NCBI GenBank assembly: GCA_023447635.1
Contig: JAEXNA010000038.1
Location: 1-25,067 of the forward strand
Source of the DNA: Vulcanimicrobiota bacterium
GTDB lineage: Bacteria; Vulcanimicrobiota; Xenobia; Xenobiales; JADMJV01
Reading direction: 5' to 3'
Length of the DNA: 25,067 nt
The stretch's first letter is position 1, and every line of letters begins with the position of its first letter. The notes under the pieces are model-generated. The model was not told the DNA's origin. It saw only the letters and a program-made list of their open reading frames with translations, and did not search any database. Below, in pieces: positions 1 through 8,187 of this stretch. A program made the position numbers and the translations under genes.

Positions 1-55
1 CCGAACTCCAACCGGAGATGGGGCCTGGAGGGCCGGCAAAGGTTTCTGACCGATC

Positions 56-1210
56 ATGCAAGAAAGCGGGGGTGCTTTGAACAAACTCAACAACGGACTT
101 AGCTTCGAGGACGCCTGTGCACGAATCCGGGACGGGCACCCCGATCTGTACGCTCAGGCCTCGGCCATCCGGGACCGCAAGTTCGGGAAAACCCTGACCT
201 ACAGTCCCAAAGTCTTCCTGCCCGTCACCAACCTGTGCCGGGACCGCTGTTCTTACTGCACCTTCCGCAAGGGCCCCAAAGACAAAGGCGCCCACACCAT
301 GAGCCTCGACGAGATCTCCACCGTCGTCGCTCAGGGCAACGAGATGCGCTGCATCGAAGCGCTGCTCTGCCTGGGCGACCGGCCGGAGGCCGTCTTCCCC
401 TCCTACCGCCGCCTTCTGGGCTCCATGGGGTACACCACCACCACCGACTACCTGGTCGAAGTGAGCCGACGCTGCCTGGAGTTGGGGATGCTGCCGCACA
501 CCAATGCCGGCATCCTGACCAAGGACGAGATGGCCCGCCTGCGCCCCCTGAACGTCAGTATGGGGCTGATGCTCGAGAACGTCTCGCCTCGACTGTGCGC
601 CGTCGGCGGCCCTCACGAAAGCGCTCCCGACAAGAAGCCCGAAGTGCGCCTGCAGATGATCCGCGAAGCCGGAGAGCTGAAGATTCCGTTCACCTCGGGC
701 GTCCTGGTGGGCATCGGAGAAACCATCGAAGAGCGGGTCGAAACGCTCTTCGCCCTGCGCGATCTGCACCAGCAGTACGGCCATATCCAGGAAGTGATCG
801 TGCAGATCTTCCGCGCCAAAGACGGCACCAAGATGGCCGAGTTCCCCGAGGTTAGCGACGAAGAGCTTTTCCGCACCGTCGCGGTAGCCCGCCTGCTGCT
901 GGGCGAAATGAACCTGCAGGCGCCGCCCAACTTGACCCCGGAAGGCCACGTCGGCCTGATCCACGCGGGCATCAACGACTGGGGCGGCATCAGCCCCGTC
1001 ACCATGGACTTTATCAACCCCGAAGCGCCCTGGCCGCACCTGGACGCGCTCGCCGAACTGTGCCGAAGCCAGGGCTTTACCCTTGCCCCGCGGCTTCCCG
1101 TCTACCCAGAGTACCTGGAAGAGGAGGGTTGGATCGAACCCGCCCTGCGCCAGCCTCTCGACCAGCAGAAGGGAAAGTTGAACACCAGTGTTGCCGAATC
1201 CGTGGGATAG
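56..1210 (+). CDS. cofG: FO synthase subunit 1 (7,8-didemethyl-8-hydroxy-5-deazariboflavin synthase, CofG)
   Basis: This is a radical SAM enzyme that, with CofH, makes FO, the deazaflavin chromophore of coenzyme F420, from tyrosine and 5-amino-6-ribitylaminouracil. The 4Fe-4S cluster motif CxxxCxxC is visible as C61, C65 and C68, followed by TFRKGP, which is typical of CofG. At 384 residues it matches stand-alone CofG rather than the fused FbiC protein. The start is uncertain: the ATG at 56 has no clear ribosome binding site, whereas a TTG at 77 has a G-rich stretch about 5 bases upstream, so the first seven residues may not be real. The gene overlaps cofH by 23 bases, so the two are almost certainly co-transcribed and translationally coupled. 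Family assignment is secure; the exact start is not. Confidence 0.95.
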   Translation: MQESGGALNKLNNGLSFEDACARIRDGHPDLYAQASAIRDRKFGKTLTYSPKVFLPVTNLCRDRCSYCTFRKGPKDKGAHTMSLDEISTVVAQGNEMRCIEALLCLGDRPEAVFPSYRRLLGSMGYTTTTDYLVEVSRRCLELGMLPHTNAGILTKDEMARLRPLNVSMGLMLENVSPRLCAVGGPHESAPDKKPEVRLQMIREAGELKIPFTSGVLVGIGETIEERVETLFALRDLHQQYGHIQEVIVQIFRAKDGTKMAEFPEVSDEELFRTVAVARLLLGEMNLQAPPNLTPEGHVGLIHAGINDWGGISPVTMDFINPEAPWPHLDALAELCRSQGFTLAPRLPVYPEYLEEEGWIEPALRQPLDQQKGKLNTSVAESVG

Positions 1211-2462
1211 CTTCAGCGCCGACCAGCGCAAAGCGCTCGAAACCGCCGCCACCGGTCACCTGACGCGCGAGCAAGCGCTAAGCCTGGCCGAGCTGAATCC
1301 GCGCCAGATCACCATGCTGGGCATGCTGGCCGACCATCTGCGCGAGCAGCAGGTGGGCAACGACGCCAGCTATATCGTCAATCGCAATATCAACTTCACC
1401 AACGTCTGCATCAAGTCGTGCAAGTTCTGCGCCTTCAGTCGGGATCACCGCAACGAGCAGGGCTACTTCCTGGAGATCGCCCAGATCTTGGAGCGGGTCG
1501 AACAGGCCGTAGCCTACGGCGCCACCGAGGTCTGCGTGCAGGCCGGTCTGGCCCCCAAGATGGAGGGCGACCTCTACATCCGGCTGGCCCGGGCCATCAA
1601 GGAACGTTTCCCCAGCATGCACCTGCATGCGTTCAGCCCGGAAGAGGTGCTTTACGGCGCCGTTCGCAGCAAATGTTCGCCCAGAGAGTACCTGCAGGAG
1701 CTGAAGGCTGCCGGTCTGGACACCATGCCGGGTACTTCGGCCGAGGTGCTGGACCAGGAGCTTCGCGAGCAGTTGGGAGCCGGACGGATCACGGTCGAGC
1801 AGTGGAAAGACGTGATCACCAGCGCTCACGACCTGGGGATCCGGACTACCTCGACCATCATGTTCGGCCACCTCGAAAACGAGCGCCACTGGGTCGACCA
1901 TATGCTGTTCCTGCGCGACATCCAGGATCAGACCGGCGGCTTCTCCGAGTTTGTTCCGCTGGGCTTCGTGCATCAGGAAGCGCCGCTTTCGGGCCTGGAA
2001 GAGATGAAAGGGGTCCGGCTGGGTCCCAGCGGCCAGCAGGTCGTGCACATTCACGCGCTGGCCCGCGTCCTGTTGGGCCGCACCTTCAAAAACATCCAGG
2101 CCTCCTGGGTCAAAGAAGGCGAAAAGCTGGCAGGGCTGCTGCTGGCTTCGGGCTGCAACGACATTGGCGGCACCCTGATCAACGAAAGTATCTCGACGGC
2201 GGCCGGCGCCGGCCACGGCCAGTTCCTATCGCCCCGCCGACTGCGCGACCTGATCCGCGCCAGCGGCCGCGATCCCGTACAGCGCAACACGCTGTATGGA
2301 GTGCTCAAGCGTTTTGATGGCGACGAGCCGACAGAAGAAGCGCTGGATTCGGTGCAGGACAACGAGAAGCTGTTCGGTTCCTATAAGGCGCTGACCCTGT
2401 CTACAGAGAACCGCTTCGTCCATCCCAGCAAGCGACCGATGGTCACCCACGCGCCGTCCTGA
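1188..2462 (+). CDS. cofH: FO synthase subunit 2 (5-amino-6-(D-ribitylamino)uracil--L-tyrosine 4-hydroxyphenyl transferase, CofH)
   Basis: This is the second radical SAM half of FO synthase; it joins a tyrosine-derived fragment to 5-amino-6-ribitylaminouracil to give the substrate of CofG. The cluster motif is C74, C78 and C81, within NVCIKSCKFCAFSRD, a CofH signature. The C-terminal part carries the family's GGTLINESIS stretch. The length, 424 residues, is slightly long for the family, mostly at the N-terminus. The start is a GTG inside the end of cofG, which gives a 23-base overlap and implies coupled translation. Downstream, the stop lies only 14 bases from the stop of the convergent crcB gene, and a 10-bp palindrome (GAGTCGACTC, 2461-2470) spans the junction. 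The other F420 genes (cofC, cofD, cofE) are not in this window. Confidence 0.96.
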   Translation: MLPNPWDSFSADQRKALETAATGHLTREQALSLAELNPRQITMLGMLADHLREQQVGNDASYIVNRNINFTNVCIKSCKFCAFSRDHRNEQGYFLEIAQILERVEQAVAYGATEVCVQAGLAPKMEGDLYIRLARAIKERFPSMHLHAFSPEEVLYGAVRSKCSPREYLQELKAAGLDTMPGTSAEVLDQELREQLGAGRITVEQWKDVITSAHDLGIRTTSTIMFGHLENERHWVDHMLFLRDIQDQTGGFSEFVPLGFVHQEAPLSGLEEMKGVRLGPSGQQVVHIHALARVLLGRTFKNIQASWVKEGEKLAGLLLASGCNDIGGTLINESISTAAGAGHGQFLSPRRLRDLIRASGRDPVQRNTLYGVLKRFDGDEPTEEALDSVQDNEKLFGSYKALTLSTENRFVHPSKRPMVTHAPS

Positions 2463-2476
2463 GTCGACTCTAGCGC

Positions 2477-2863
2477 TCAGCCCGTCGAGCGCGCCGTCCA
2501 GACGCCCGCACCAACGGCGGCCAGGCCGGCCACCAGATGCAGCAGGAAGTAGGCACCGACCCACTTCCAGGCGCCTTCGCTGCCCATCCGGTAGAGCTCT
2601 AACGAGTAACTGGAGAAGGTCGTCAGGCCGCCCAGGAACCCCGTGATCAGGAAGGCCGAAAGGGTCTCTTTGAGGCGAGGTTCGAGCGCGCCGAGGCGGA
2701 CGAACAGGAAGCCGATCAAGAAGCAGCCGACCAGGTTGGCAGCTAACACTCCCAGCGAGAAGGCGGGGTAGGGGTTACGAGCGGTCAGCCAGCGGGTCAG
2801 GCCGAAGCGGCAGAGCGAGCCCAAAGCGCCCCCCAGCGCCACCCCCGCCAACTGCTGCATCAT
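2477..2863 (-). CDS. crcB: Fluoride-specific ion channel FluC/CrcB
   Basis: This is a small inner-membrane protein of 128 residues that exports fluoride as a dual-topology dimer. Family hallmarks are visible in order: the N-terminal GGALGSLCRF (GGxxGxxxR), N43 in the AANLVGCF segment, and GFLGGLTTFSSYS with the pore TTFS at residues 81-84. Four hydrophobic segments fit the four-helix fold. The start chosen is the first ATG of an ATGATG pair; the open frame extends further upstream, but that part lies inside the neighbouring gene and is not hydrophobic. ATGA at the junction means the stop of the upstream gene (2862-2860) overlaps this start, so the two genes are translationally coupled. I see no fluoride riboswitch nearby. 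Confidence 0.93.
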   Translation of the reverse strand: MMQQLAGVALGGALGSLCRFGLTRWLTARNPYPAFSLGVLAANLVGCFLIGFLFVRLGALEPRLKETLSAFLITGFLGGLTTFSSYSLELYRMGSEGAWKWVGAYFLLHLVAGLAAVGAGVWTARSTG

Positions 2864-3417
2864 GGCGCGTCTTTGATCGCCGCGTAGGTGCTGAAGCGCA
2901 TCTTTTCCAGCCGGGCCCGGATCAGAAAACGCCGCAGGGAGCCTCGGAACTCGGCCAGCGGCGCCTCGTCGCGAGGGCGAGCCGTCTCCTGGAAATCCAA
3001 GACCGGTTGGGGCAGTTCGCGATGCTGCTCTAAAGTCTCGACAGCTTCCCAGAACCCCTGGTCGCCTTCGTGCAGCATCCCGTGGGCCTGCCACAGCCGA
3101 TGGCTCTCTAGACTGTCGCAAAGCTCTTCCCACAGCGCGTCCGGCAAAGGGCCCACCGCTTCGGCGGTGCGACAGATCGAGTGGGGGTACAGGCGCAGCC
3201 CCTCCAGGAACAGTTCGCTGTCCATGGCGGCCAGGCGGCAGCAGCCCGAGGTCAGCCGCTCGCCACGGTCAGGACGACGCAAGCGCACCTGCAGGTGGTT
3301 GTGGCACGGTTCGGGCAGGGCGAGAAGGCGCACCTTTTGCTCTGGAGCCAGTTCTGGCCACAGCGCTTCCCACAGGCCGGCAAGGAGTTCCCGGCTTTCT
3401 TCGTAAGTCTGGGTCAC
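2860..3417 (-). CDS. Hypothetical protein translationally coupled to crcB
   Basis: I do not recognise this 185-residue protein. It looks soluble and helical, rich in Leu, Glu and Arg, with no signal peptide or membrane segment. There is a Cys-rich patch near the middle (SGCCRLAAMDSELF) and tryptophans scattered among acidic helices. The GTG at 3417 is chosen because the frame upstream of it runs into the divergent gene at 3473 and reads as low-quality sequence; no strong ribosome binding site supports any candidate start. Its stop overlaps the crcB start by ATGA, so it is expressed with the fluoride channel. That could mean a role in ion stress, but coupling is the only evidence. It is a real gene judged by length and gene packing. 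Confidence 0.6.
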   Translation of the reverse strand: MTQTYEESRELLAGLWEALWPELAPEQKVRLLALPEPCHNHLQVRLRRPDRGERLTSGCCRLAAMDSELFLEGLRLYPHSICRTAEAVGPLPDALWEELCDSLESHRLWQAHGMLHEGDQGFWEAVETLEQHRELPQPVLDFQETARPRDEAPLAEFRGSLRRFLIRARLEKMRFSTYAAIKDAP

Positions 3418-3472
3418 GACACCTGAGAAGTTTGCAAGCCTCCCAGGGAGTTCCTGGCAATTGGAGTGGCAA

Positions 3473-3868
3473 ATGTTTGAAGAGATGTGGGACGAGAACG
3501 ACCTGGAGTTCACCGAGAACCGACTGCGGGTGCACGTCCTGACCCTGAAAAGGCAGGGCGACCCTTACCCCTTGCTGCGCCTTTATGGGCCGCTGGGGCT
3601 ATGTCTGGCCAAGCGCGGTAACCAGTTGGCGGCGCAGGACGCCATGAACGACGCGGAATTTCTGATCGTCGAGCACGGCTGGCGCGCCACCGAAAAAGAA
3701 GCCTGGTCGATGTGCGGGCAGGCCCTGACCATGCAGGCGCTGGGTCGACCCAAGTTTGCCGCCCGCGCGCTGAAGCGGGCCAAAGAGTACGCCGGAGAGA
3801 ACCCCGAAGAGGCGCTGCTGGCCGAAATCGCCCTGGTCGAGGAAAAGCTGCAGGCGGCGAGTTTGTAA
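3473..3868 (+). CDS. Small helical-repeat (TPR-like) protein
   Basis: This is a hypothetical protein of 131 residues made almost entirely of predicted helices. Segments such as PLLRLYGPLGLCLAKRG and EAWSMCGQALTMQALGR have the alternating small/large pattern of tetratricopeptide helix pairs, and the C-terminus (PEEALLAEIALVEEKLQ) would be a capping helix. There is no signal peptide, so it is probably cytoplasmic and involved in protein-protein contacts. The ATG at 3473 has GGAG six bases upstream (3463-3466); a TTG at 3461 is an alternative that adds four residues. It is divergent from the minus-strand gene starting at 3417, so the 55-base gap must hold two promoters. TPR assignment is by eye only; the specific role is unknown. 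Confidence 0.65.
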   Translation: MFEEMWDENDLEFTENRLRVHVLTLKRQGDPYPLLRLYGPLGLCLAKRGNQLAAQDAMNDAEFLIVEHGWRATEKEAWSMCGQALTMQALGRPKFAARALKRAKEYAGENPEEALLAEIALVEEKLQAASL

Positions 3869-3931
3869 CCATTTCGTTAACACTGACGGGTTGAAAGGCC
3901 ATGCATGTGGATCCCGAGCAGCATGCCAGGC

Positions 3932-3937
3932 TATAGT
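3932..3937 (+). promoter_or_regulatory. Candidate -10 element for the FAD monooxygenase gene
   Basis: TATAGT matches five of six bases of the sigma-70 -10 consensus. It ends eight bases before the GTG at 3946, which would put the transcription start within one or two bases of the start codon and explain the absence of a ribosome binding site (leaderless mRNA). No good -35 is present at normal spacing, so this is tentative. Confidence 0.3.
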
Positions 3938-3945
3938 AGGCTACA

Positions 3946-5412
3946 GTGATATCCACAGGCGGATATAGGATCCACCGTCCCGAGGTCACCTTCGGGGGGT
4001 CGAGCCCTGCGGTCAAGCCCGGGGTCGGTCAACCGAGCCTCAAGGACAACGCTCCTTTAGCAGGCCAGACCGCGCCGCTCGAGTCTTTCACCCCGAGCCA
4101 GCCGGCGGGCCTGGCCGAGCTGAGCGGTTCTGCTAAACGGCAAGGTCTCAGCAAGTCGGACAAAAAGGCGCTGCAGGAGGCGTTCCGCGAGGGGCATTTC
4201 CAAAGCGCTCAGCGTCACGCTGTGGTCATCGGCGGCGGTCCCGGGGGGCTGGCTGCGGCCATCAGCCTGGCCCAGAACGGCATGAAAGTCACCGTGCTGG
4301 AGGCTCGCGCCAACGAGGCCGGTGACAAGCCGGCTCACGCGCGCACGCACCAGATTTCGCTGCGTCAAGACTCGCTGGAAACGCTCAAACGACTGGGCGC
4401 CTACGATGATGTGATCGCCAACTCGGGCTTCGTCGAGCACGAGCATCACATTCGGGGCGATCACGAGAATCAAGTCTCTCATTCCAAGAAGCCGGAAGGC
4501 AAAGCCCAGGACCACGACCGCTGGGTGCTGGACCCGCGCCTGCTGCACACCGACTCGGTCAGTCAGGTGCGCATCTCGGACGTCGAGAAGGCGCTGCTGA
4601 AACAGGCCGAAGGGTTAGGCATCGAAGTCCGCTCCGGGGTCCAGGCTTCGCTACACAAAGCCGAAGGTAGCAACTCGTACGGCGTCAGCATCCGCAACGT
4701 CGCCAAAAACGGCACTGGTGGCTACAAAGAGTACGGCGAGGCCACTGACCTGGGCGTGCCCGACCTGGTCGTCGCCGCCGACGGAGCGGGCAGCCCCACG
4801 CGCGCGGCTCTAGGCATCGAAGTTTCCGAAGAGTCGGCCTCCAAGCACTATCTGGGCGGCCACATCCAGAAAGGCATTGGCGCCACCACGCGCAAGGCCG
4901 CCATCACCGAAGAGAGCGGCATGCGTCGCCACATGATGGGGACCGGCCACGCCAAGTATGACCAGACCTGGGTTTCCGTCGAGATCACTCCCGAAGAAGC
5001 CAAGCTTCCGCCGGAAAAGCGCGCCGAACTGCTGGCCGACAAAGCGCAGTGGGTAATGGGCGAAGAGATCAGCACCAAGGACATCGGCTGGGGAGCCGGC
5101 CAGTTGACCACCGTACAAAACCGCCGCGCCAAAACCACGACCGCCGGCGACAACGTGGTGCTGATCGGTGATGCGGCCGGGACCGGTTCGGTCTGGGTAG
5201 GTGGAGGGTTGAACCTGGCCCTGACCACTCACCTATCGGCGTTGAAAAGCCTGAGCACGCGTATCCAGAACGGCGCCGACACCGGGGCCGCCATGCAGAT
5301 CTACGACCGCACCTTGCAGTGGGCTACCACCACCTGGCACCGCGCCGGAGCGTCCGAACTGGGCGGGGTCAACACCACGGTGCGCTTCGAACCGCCCGGC
5401 AAAGCCGTCTAG
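3946..5412 (+). CDS. FAD-dependent monooxygenase-type oxidoreductase with long N-terminal extension
   Basis: This is a 488-residue flavoprotein of the PHBH-like (class A) monooxygenase fold. The FAD-binding Rossmann motif VVIGGGPGGLAAAISLAQNG begins near residue 93, the acidic end of the second strand is VLEA, the DG motif is VVAADGAGSPTRAA near residue 273, and the GD motif is NVVLIGDAAGTGSVWVGGG near residue 405. The substrate cannot be read from sequence; hydroxylases and geranylgeranyl reductase-like enzymes share this layout. Unusual is a 90-residue N-terminal tail rich in Gly, Ser, Pro and Ala that precedes the FAD domain and resembles neither a signal peptide nor a known domain. The GTG start has no ribosome binding site and may be leaderless. 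A later start near the FAD motif cannot be excluded. Confidence 0.82.
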   Translation: MISTGGYRIHRPEVTFGGSSPAVKPGVGQPSLKDNAPLAGQTAPLESFTPSQPAGLAELSGSAKRQGLSKSDKKALQEAFREGHFQSAQRHAVVIGGGPGGLAAAISLAQNGMKVTVLEARANEAGDKPAHARTHQISLRQDSLETLKRLGAYDDVIANSGFVEHEHHIRGDHENQVSHSKKPEGKAQDHDRWVLDPRLLHTDSVSQVRISDVEKALLKQAEGLGIEVRSGVQASLHKAEGSNSYGVSIRNVAKNGTGGYKEYGEATDLGVPDLVVAADGAGSPTRAALGIEVSEESASKHYLGGHIQKGIGATTRKAAITEESGMRRHMMGTGHAKYDQTWVSVEITPEEAKLPPEKRAELLADKAQWVMGEEISTKDIGWGAGQLTTVQNRRAKTTTAGDNVVLIGDAAGTGSVWVGGGLNLALTTHLSALKSLSTRIQNGADTGAAMQIYDRTLQWATTTWHRAGASELGGVNTTVRFEPPGKAV

Positions 5413-5442
5413 AACTCGGACCGTCCTTCAGCGAAGGCCGTT

Positions 5443-6897
5443 TCAGCCGTTCAGGTAGACTGCCAGTTCGGGATGAGCCGCCATCACCTCGGCGATCATC
5501 GCCCGTTGTCCCTCTCCCCCTGGAACTCCCGCCCGGGCTCCCGCCTCTACCGCCGCCCACAGGCAGAGCAAAGCGTCCGCCGTCCCCGCGCGCAGCGCGT
5601 ACTCGACCAACGCCTGCAGAGAGCGGTCGGGGTTGCCCAGGGCCGACAGTTTCAGCGTCCCTTCCGCGCAGAGCACGAACGAGGCGACCGTCTCCCGTAC
5701 CAGCGCTTCCTCGACCCCAAGGGAGGGGTAGGGGGGAGGGGAAGCCGAGGGGTTGGAGGGGAGGGCCGAGGCGAGTTGCCGCGCCAGTTGGTCCAGGCAC
5801 GCCCCCGGGTCGGAGCCGCGACAGCTAGCGCGGTTCAGATATCCTCCGCGACCATCGTAGAGTTCGACGTCGAGAAGGAACTCTCCGGGCTCGCGAAACG
5901 ACAGGTAGGCCGAAATCAACTTCTCACAGCGACCGGCGTTCTGAGCCGCCAACTCTGCCCCGCTCTGAGGCGTTGGTCGCGTCACCACTCCAGCCTCCGG
6001 CACGGTCTGCAGCAGAACGGCCGCGGGACCGCCCGACAGGGCGTCCAGCGCCTCCGCCAGCAGCAGCGCCAGCCCTCGACTCAACCGTCCTGCGACCTCG
6101 CCTACCCCCCACGCTTCCGGTTTGATCAGGCAGATCGGGGCGATACCTAGCAGCAGATCCTCGTCGGCTCCAACCAGATGGCGCCAGGCAGAACGCTGAA
6201 GGGCCGTCACCTTGAGCGCGCTTACTATCGGAGGACGCGGACGAGGTCGCTCCATGCGCTCGTCGAGATGCGCCTGAGTCTCCGAATCGCAGTAGGAGCG
6301 CAAGGCGGCGCAGGTGGCGTGGTGCTCTGACGCCGGAACCGCGTCGAGCAGTTCCCACAACCGCTCGGCAGACGGAGGGAAAGGGCCCTTGCTGTGACTG
6401 GCTGCCAGCAGCAGTAGCGGAGCGACTCTGGAAGGCAAACGGCTGCTGGCCAGTTCCGCGCCCACCCATGCCGGCCTCCAGGCGCCCGCCGTTCCCGACA
6501 TCAGCTCGAGAGAACGAAGAGCGCTCTCGAACCCGGTCTGCTGCTCTATCCAGGCCGCGTACAGATGAAGCGAACGCTCCTGGTTGGGCGCCTGCACCAG
6601 CGCAAAGCGCAGAGTGCCGACCGCTTTGACCCGCTCGCCCGCCGTCCACTGCAGGCGGGCCAGGTTGGCCCGGGCGACCCCGTTGTCGGATTTCGAGGCG
6701 ATGAACCGCTCCAGTCGAGCCATCGCGTCTTCAGGCCGCCCCTGGCGCTCGGCGATCGCGGCTTCGAGCACGGCCAGACGCTGGGTCTCTCCCTCCCCCT
6801 GAGCCAGCAGGGCCACCTCGTGGGCGAAAGATGCCGGGTCGTCGCCTGCCTCGAGTCTCGCCATCAGTTGGAAATATCGTTCGTCGTTGTCTGCCAT
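5443..6897 (-). CDS. TPR-repeat protein with a TolB-N-like C-terminal region
   Basis: This is a 484-residue cytoplasmic protein. Residues about 1-110 contain tetratricopeptide-like helix pairs (AIAERQGRPEDAMARLERFI, then ARANLARLQWTAGERVKAVGTLRFAL). Around residues 265-400 the pattern resembles the TolB amino-terminal domain found in many TPR and adenylate cyclase proteins: an Ala/Leu-rich helix, a YLSFREPGEFLLDVELYDGRGG strand pair (split here at the family's usual turn), then a terminal helix. The start is the ATG at 6897, preceded by GGAAAGCG; the frame upstream of it overlaps the divergent gene and looks non-coding. Codons for a proline-rich linker create a G-rich run on the opposite strand at 5721-5766. 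The function is unknown; a scaffold or signalling role is inference. Confidence 0.7.
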   Translation of the reverse strand: MADNDERYFQLMARLEAGDDPASFAHEVALLAQGEGETQRLAVLEAAIAERQGRPEDAMARLERFIASKSDNGVARANLARLQWTAGERVKAVGTLRFALVQAPNQERSLHLYAAWIEQQTGFESALRSLELMSGTAGAWRPAWVGAELASSRLPSRVAPLLLLAASHSKGPFPPSAERLWELLDAVPASEHHATCAALRSYCDSETQAHLDERMERPRPRPPIVSALKVTALQRSAWRHLVGADEDLLLGIAPICLIKPEAWGVGEVAGRLSRGLALLLAEALDALSGGPAAVLLQTVPEAGVVTRPTPQSGAELAAQNAGRCEKLISAYLSFREPGEFLLDVELYDGRGGYLNRASCRGSDPGACLDQLARQLASALPSNPSASPPPYPSLGVEEALVRETVASFVLCAEGTLKLSALGNPDRSLQALVEYALRAGTADALLCLWAAVEAGARAGVPGGEGQRAMIAEVMAAHPELAVYLNG

Positions 6898-6988
6898 CGC
6901 TTTCCAGCGAGCTTTCCCACCCAAGGCGGCGCTCCTGGCTGTCATGCCACACGGTTGTAACAAACCGGAGAGCCCGCCGAGGTACGGT

Positions 6989-8104
6989 ATGGGGGTGAAA
7001 GTAGGATCTTCCCATAGCGCTTCCGCCCTCTTCGCCCGCGGCCAGTCCGCCGCCGCCGTCCGTAAGCAGGACGTGTTCGATCTGATCGACGCGAACATGG
7101 GAACGCTCGACCGCGACAGCAACGGGACGGTCAGTTGGCAAGAGATGCGTCGTGCCGTGGCCAACCCCGAGATCAAAGGCGAGAACGCCGCTGCCGTGGC
7201 CACTCTGTACTCGCTGATTCAGGAGAAAGGCGCCGAGATGGGGCGTGTGCGCAACCCGCCCCTCACCCCCAGCCTGCTCGAGGAGATGCGCGAAGAGCGC
7301 GACTGGGCTTTGGAAGAAGGCGACAAGCCGACCGCCAACCTGTACTACGACCGCTACCTCAAAAAACTCGAAAAAGCCTCCGACGAACTGTTCCCCAAAG
7401 GGCTGCCCGACGGCCTGGCCGTGCGACAGGGGTACGGCCCCTCGTGCGCTATCCTTTCGACCACCGTAGCCCAGGCGCTGCTAGACCCGCAGCGGGTCAA
7501 AGACGCCGTCACCGAGCGTCCCGACGGCAAGGTTTCCGTAAAGTTCCCCGGTCTGGCCAAGCCGATCGTCATCCCCGCGACCACCGACACCGAGACGGCT
7601 CTGTTCGCCACCGCTGGCAAGAACGGCTCCTGGCTGAACCACATCGAGAAGGCCTGGGGCACGACCCAGACCAGCGATCGCCTGGCTGCCTTCGAGAAAT
7701 CGTCCTGGCCGGCCAAGTCGATCCGCGCCTGGACGCACGGCGAAGCGACCACGGAGACGGTTCCCAAGAAGCTGACCTCGTACCATAAAGGCGAGATCCC
7801 CGTGTTCCTGAAGAACCTCAACGACGGTTTGGAAAAGGGCCGCATCGTGATGACCTGGACCCGCAACGGCGAGCGCCAGTTGGACGGTCTGATCTCCGGG
7901 CACGCTCACACCGTGATGGGGTTCGACGCAAGCGAAGGCACCCTGACCGTGCGCAACCCCTGGGGTCGTCAAGAGCCGACCGGCGAGAACGGCAAGCCCC
8001 GAGACGGTAAGGACGATGGCGTCTTCGAACTGAGCCTGGAAGAGTACGTCAAGGACTTCGGCCGGATCTCGCTGCAGACCAGCGACGCGCGCCCCGGCAA
8101 GTAG
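6989..8104 (+). CDS. EF-hand plus calpain-like cysteine protease domain protein
   Basis: This 371-residue protein has two recognisable parts. A complete EF-hand calcium loop spans D41 to E52 (DRDSNGTVSWQE, with D1, D3, N5, G6 and E12 ligand positions filled). The C-terminal domain matches calpain-type (clan CA, C2) proteases: Q147 of the oxyanion hole and C153 in QGYGPSC, H305 in GHAHTV, and N323 in VRNPWG, so the catalytic triad is complete. There is no signal peptide. The ATG at 6989 is preceded by GAGG with 6-base spacing. The gene ends 13 bases before a strong terminator, so it is the last gene of its transcript. A calcium-switched intracellular protease is a reasonable inference; substrates are unknown. 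Bacterial calpain-like proteins exist but are uncommon. Confidence 0.82.
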   Translation: MGVKVGSSHSASALFARGQSAAAVRKQDVFDLIDANMGTLDRDSNGTVSWQEMRRAVANPEIKGENAAAVATLYSLIQEKGAEMGRVRNPPLTPSLLEEMREERDWALEEGDKPTANLYYDRYLKKLEKASDELFPKGLPDGLAVRQGYGPSCAILSTTVAQALLDPQRVKDAVTERPDGKVSVKFPGLAKPIVIPATTDTETALFATAGKNGSWLNHIEKAWGTTQTSDRLAAFEKSSWPAKSIRAWTHGEATTETVPKKLTSYHKGEIPVFLKNLNDGLEKGRIVMTWTRNGERQLDGLISGHAHTVMGFDASEGTLTVRNPWGRQEPTGENGKPRDGKDDGVFELSLEEYVKDFGRISLQTSDARPGK

Positions 8105-8117
8105 GACAAACGGCAAG

Positions 8118-8152
8118 AAAAAGCCCCGAAGGTAGTCTTCGGGGCTTTTTTT
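8118..8152 (+). terminator. Rho-independent terminator of the calpain-like gene
   Basis: An 11-bp perfect stem (8121-8131 with 8137-8147), a 5-base loop and a run of T follow the stop codon at 8104. A run of A on the left side means it can also act on minus-strand transcripts leaving the gene at 8188. Confidence 0.93.
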
Positions 8153-8187
8153 GCAATTACAGACGGGTCTGTGTCGACGGAGAGGTA

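Noticed and set aside
1278..2216. 312-codon open frame on the minus strand
   Set aside because: It is opposite the clear cofH gene; its translation has no recognisable motif and it results from high G+C.
3443..3457. Operator from CCAGG-gagtt-CCTGG between divergent genes
   Set aside because: A 5-bp inverted repeat is expected by chance in DNA of this composition; nothing else supports it.
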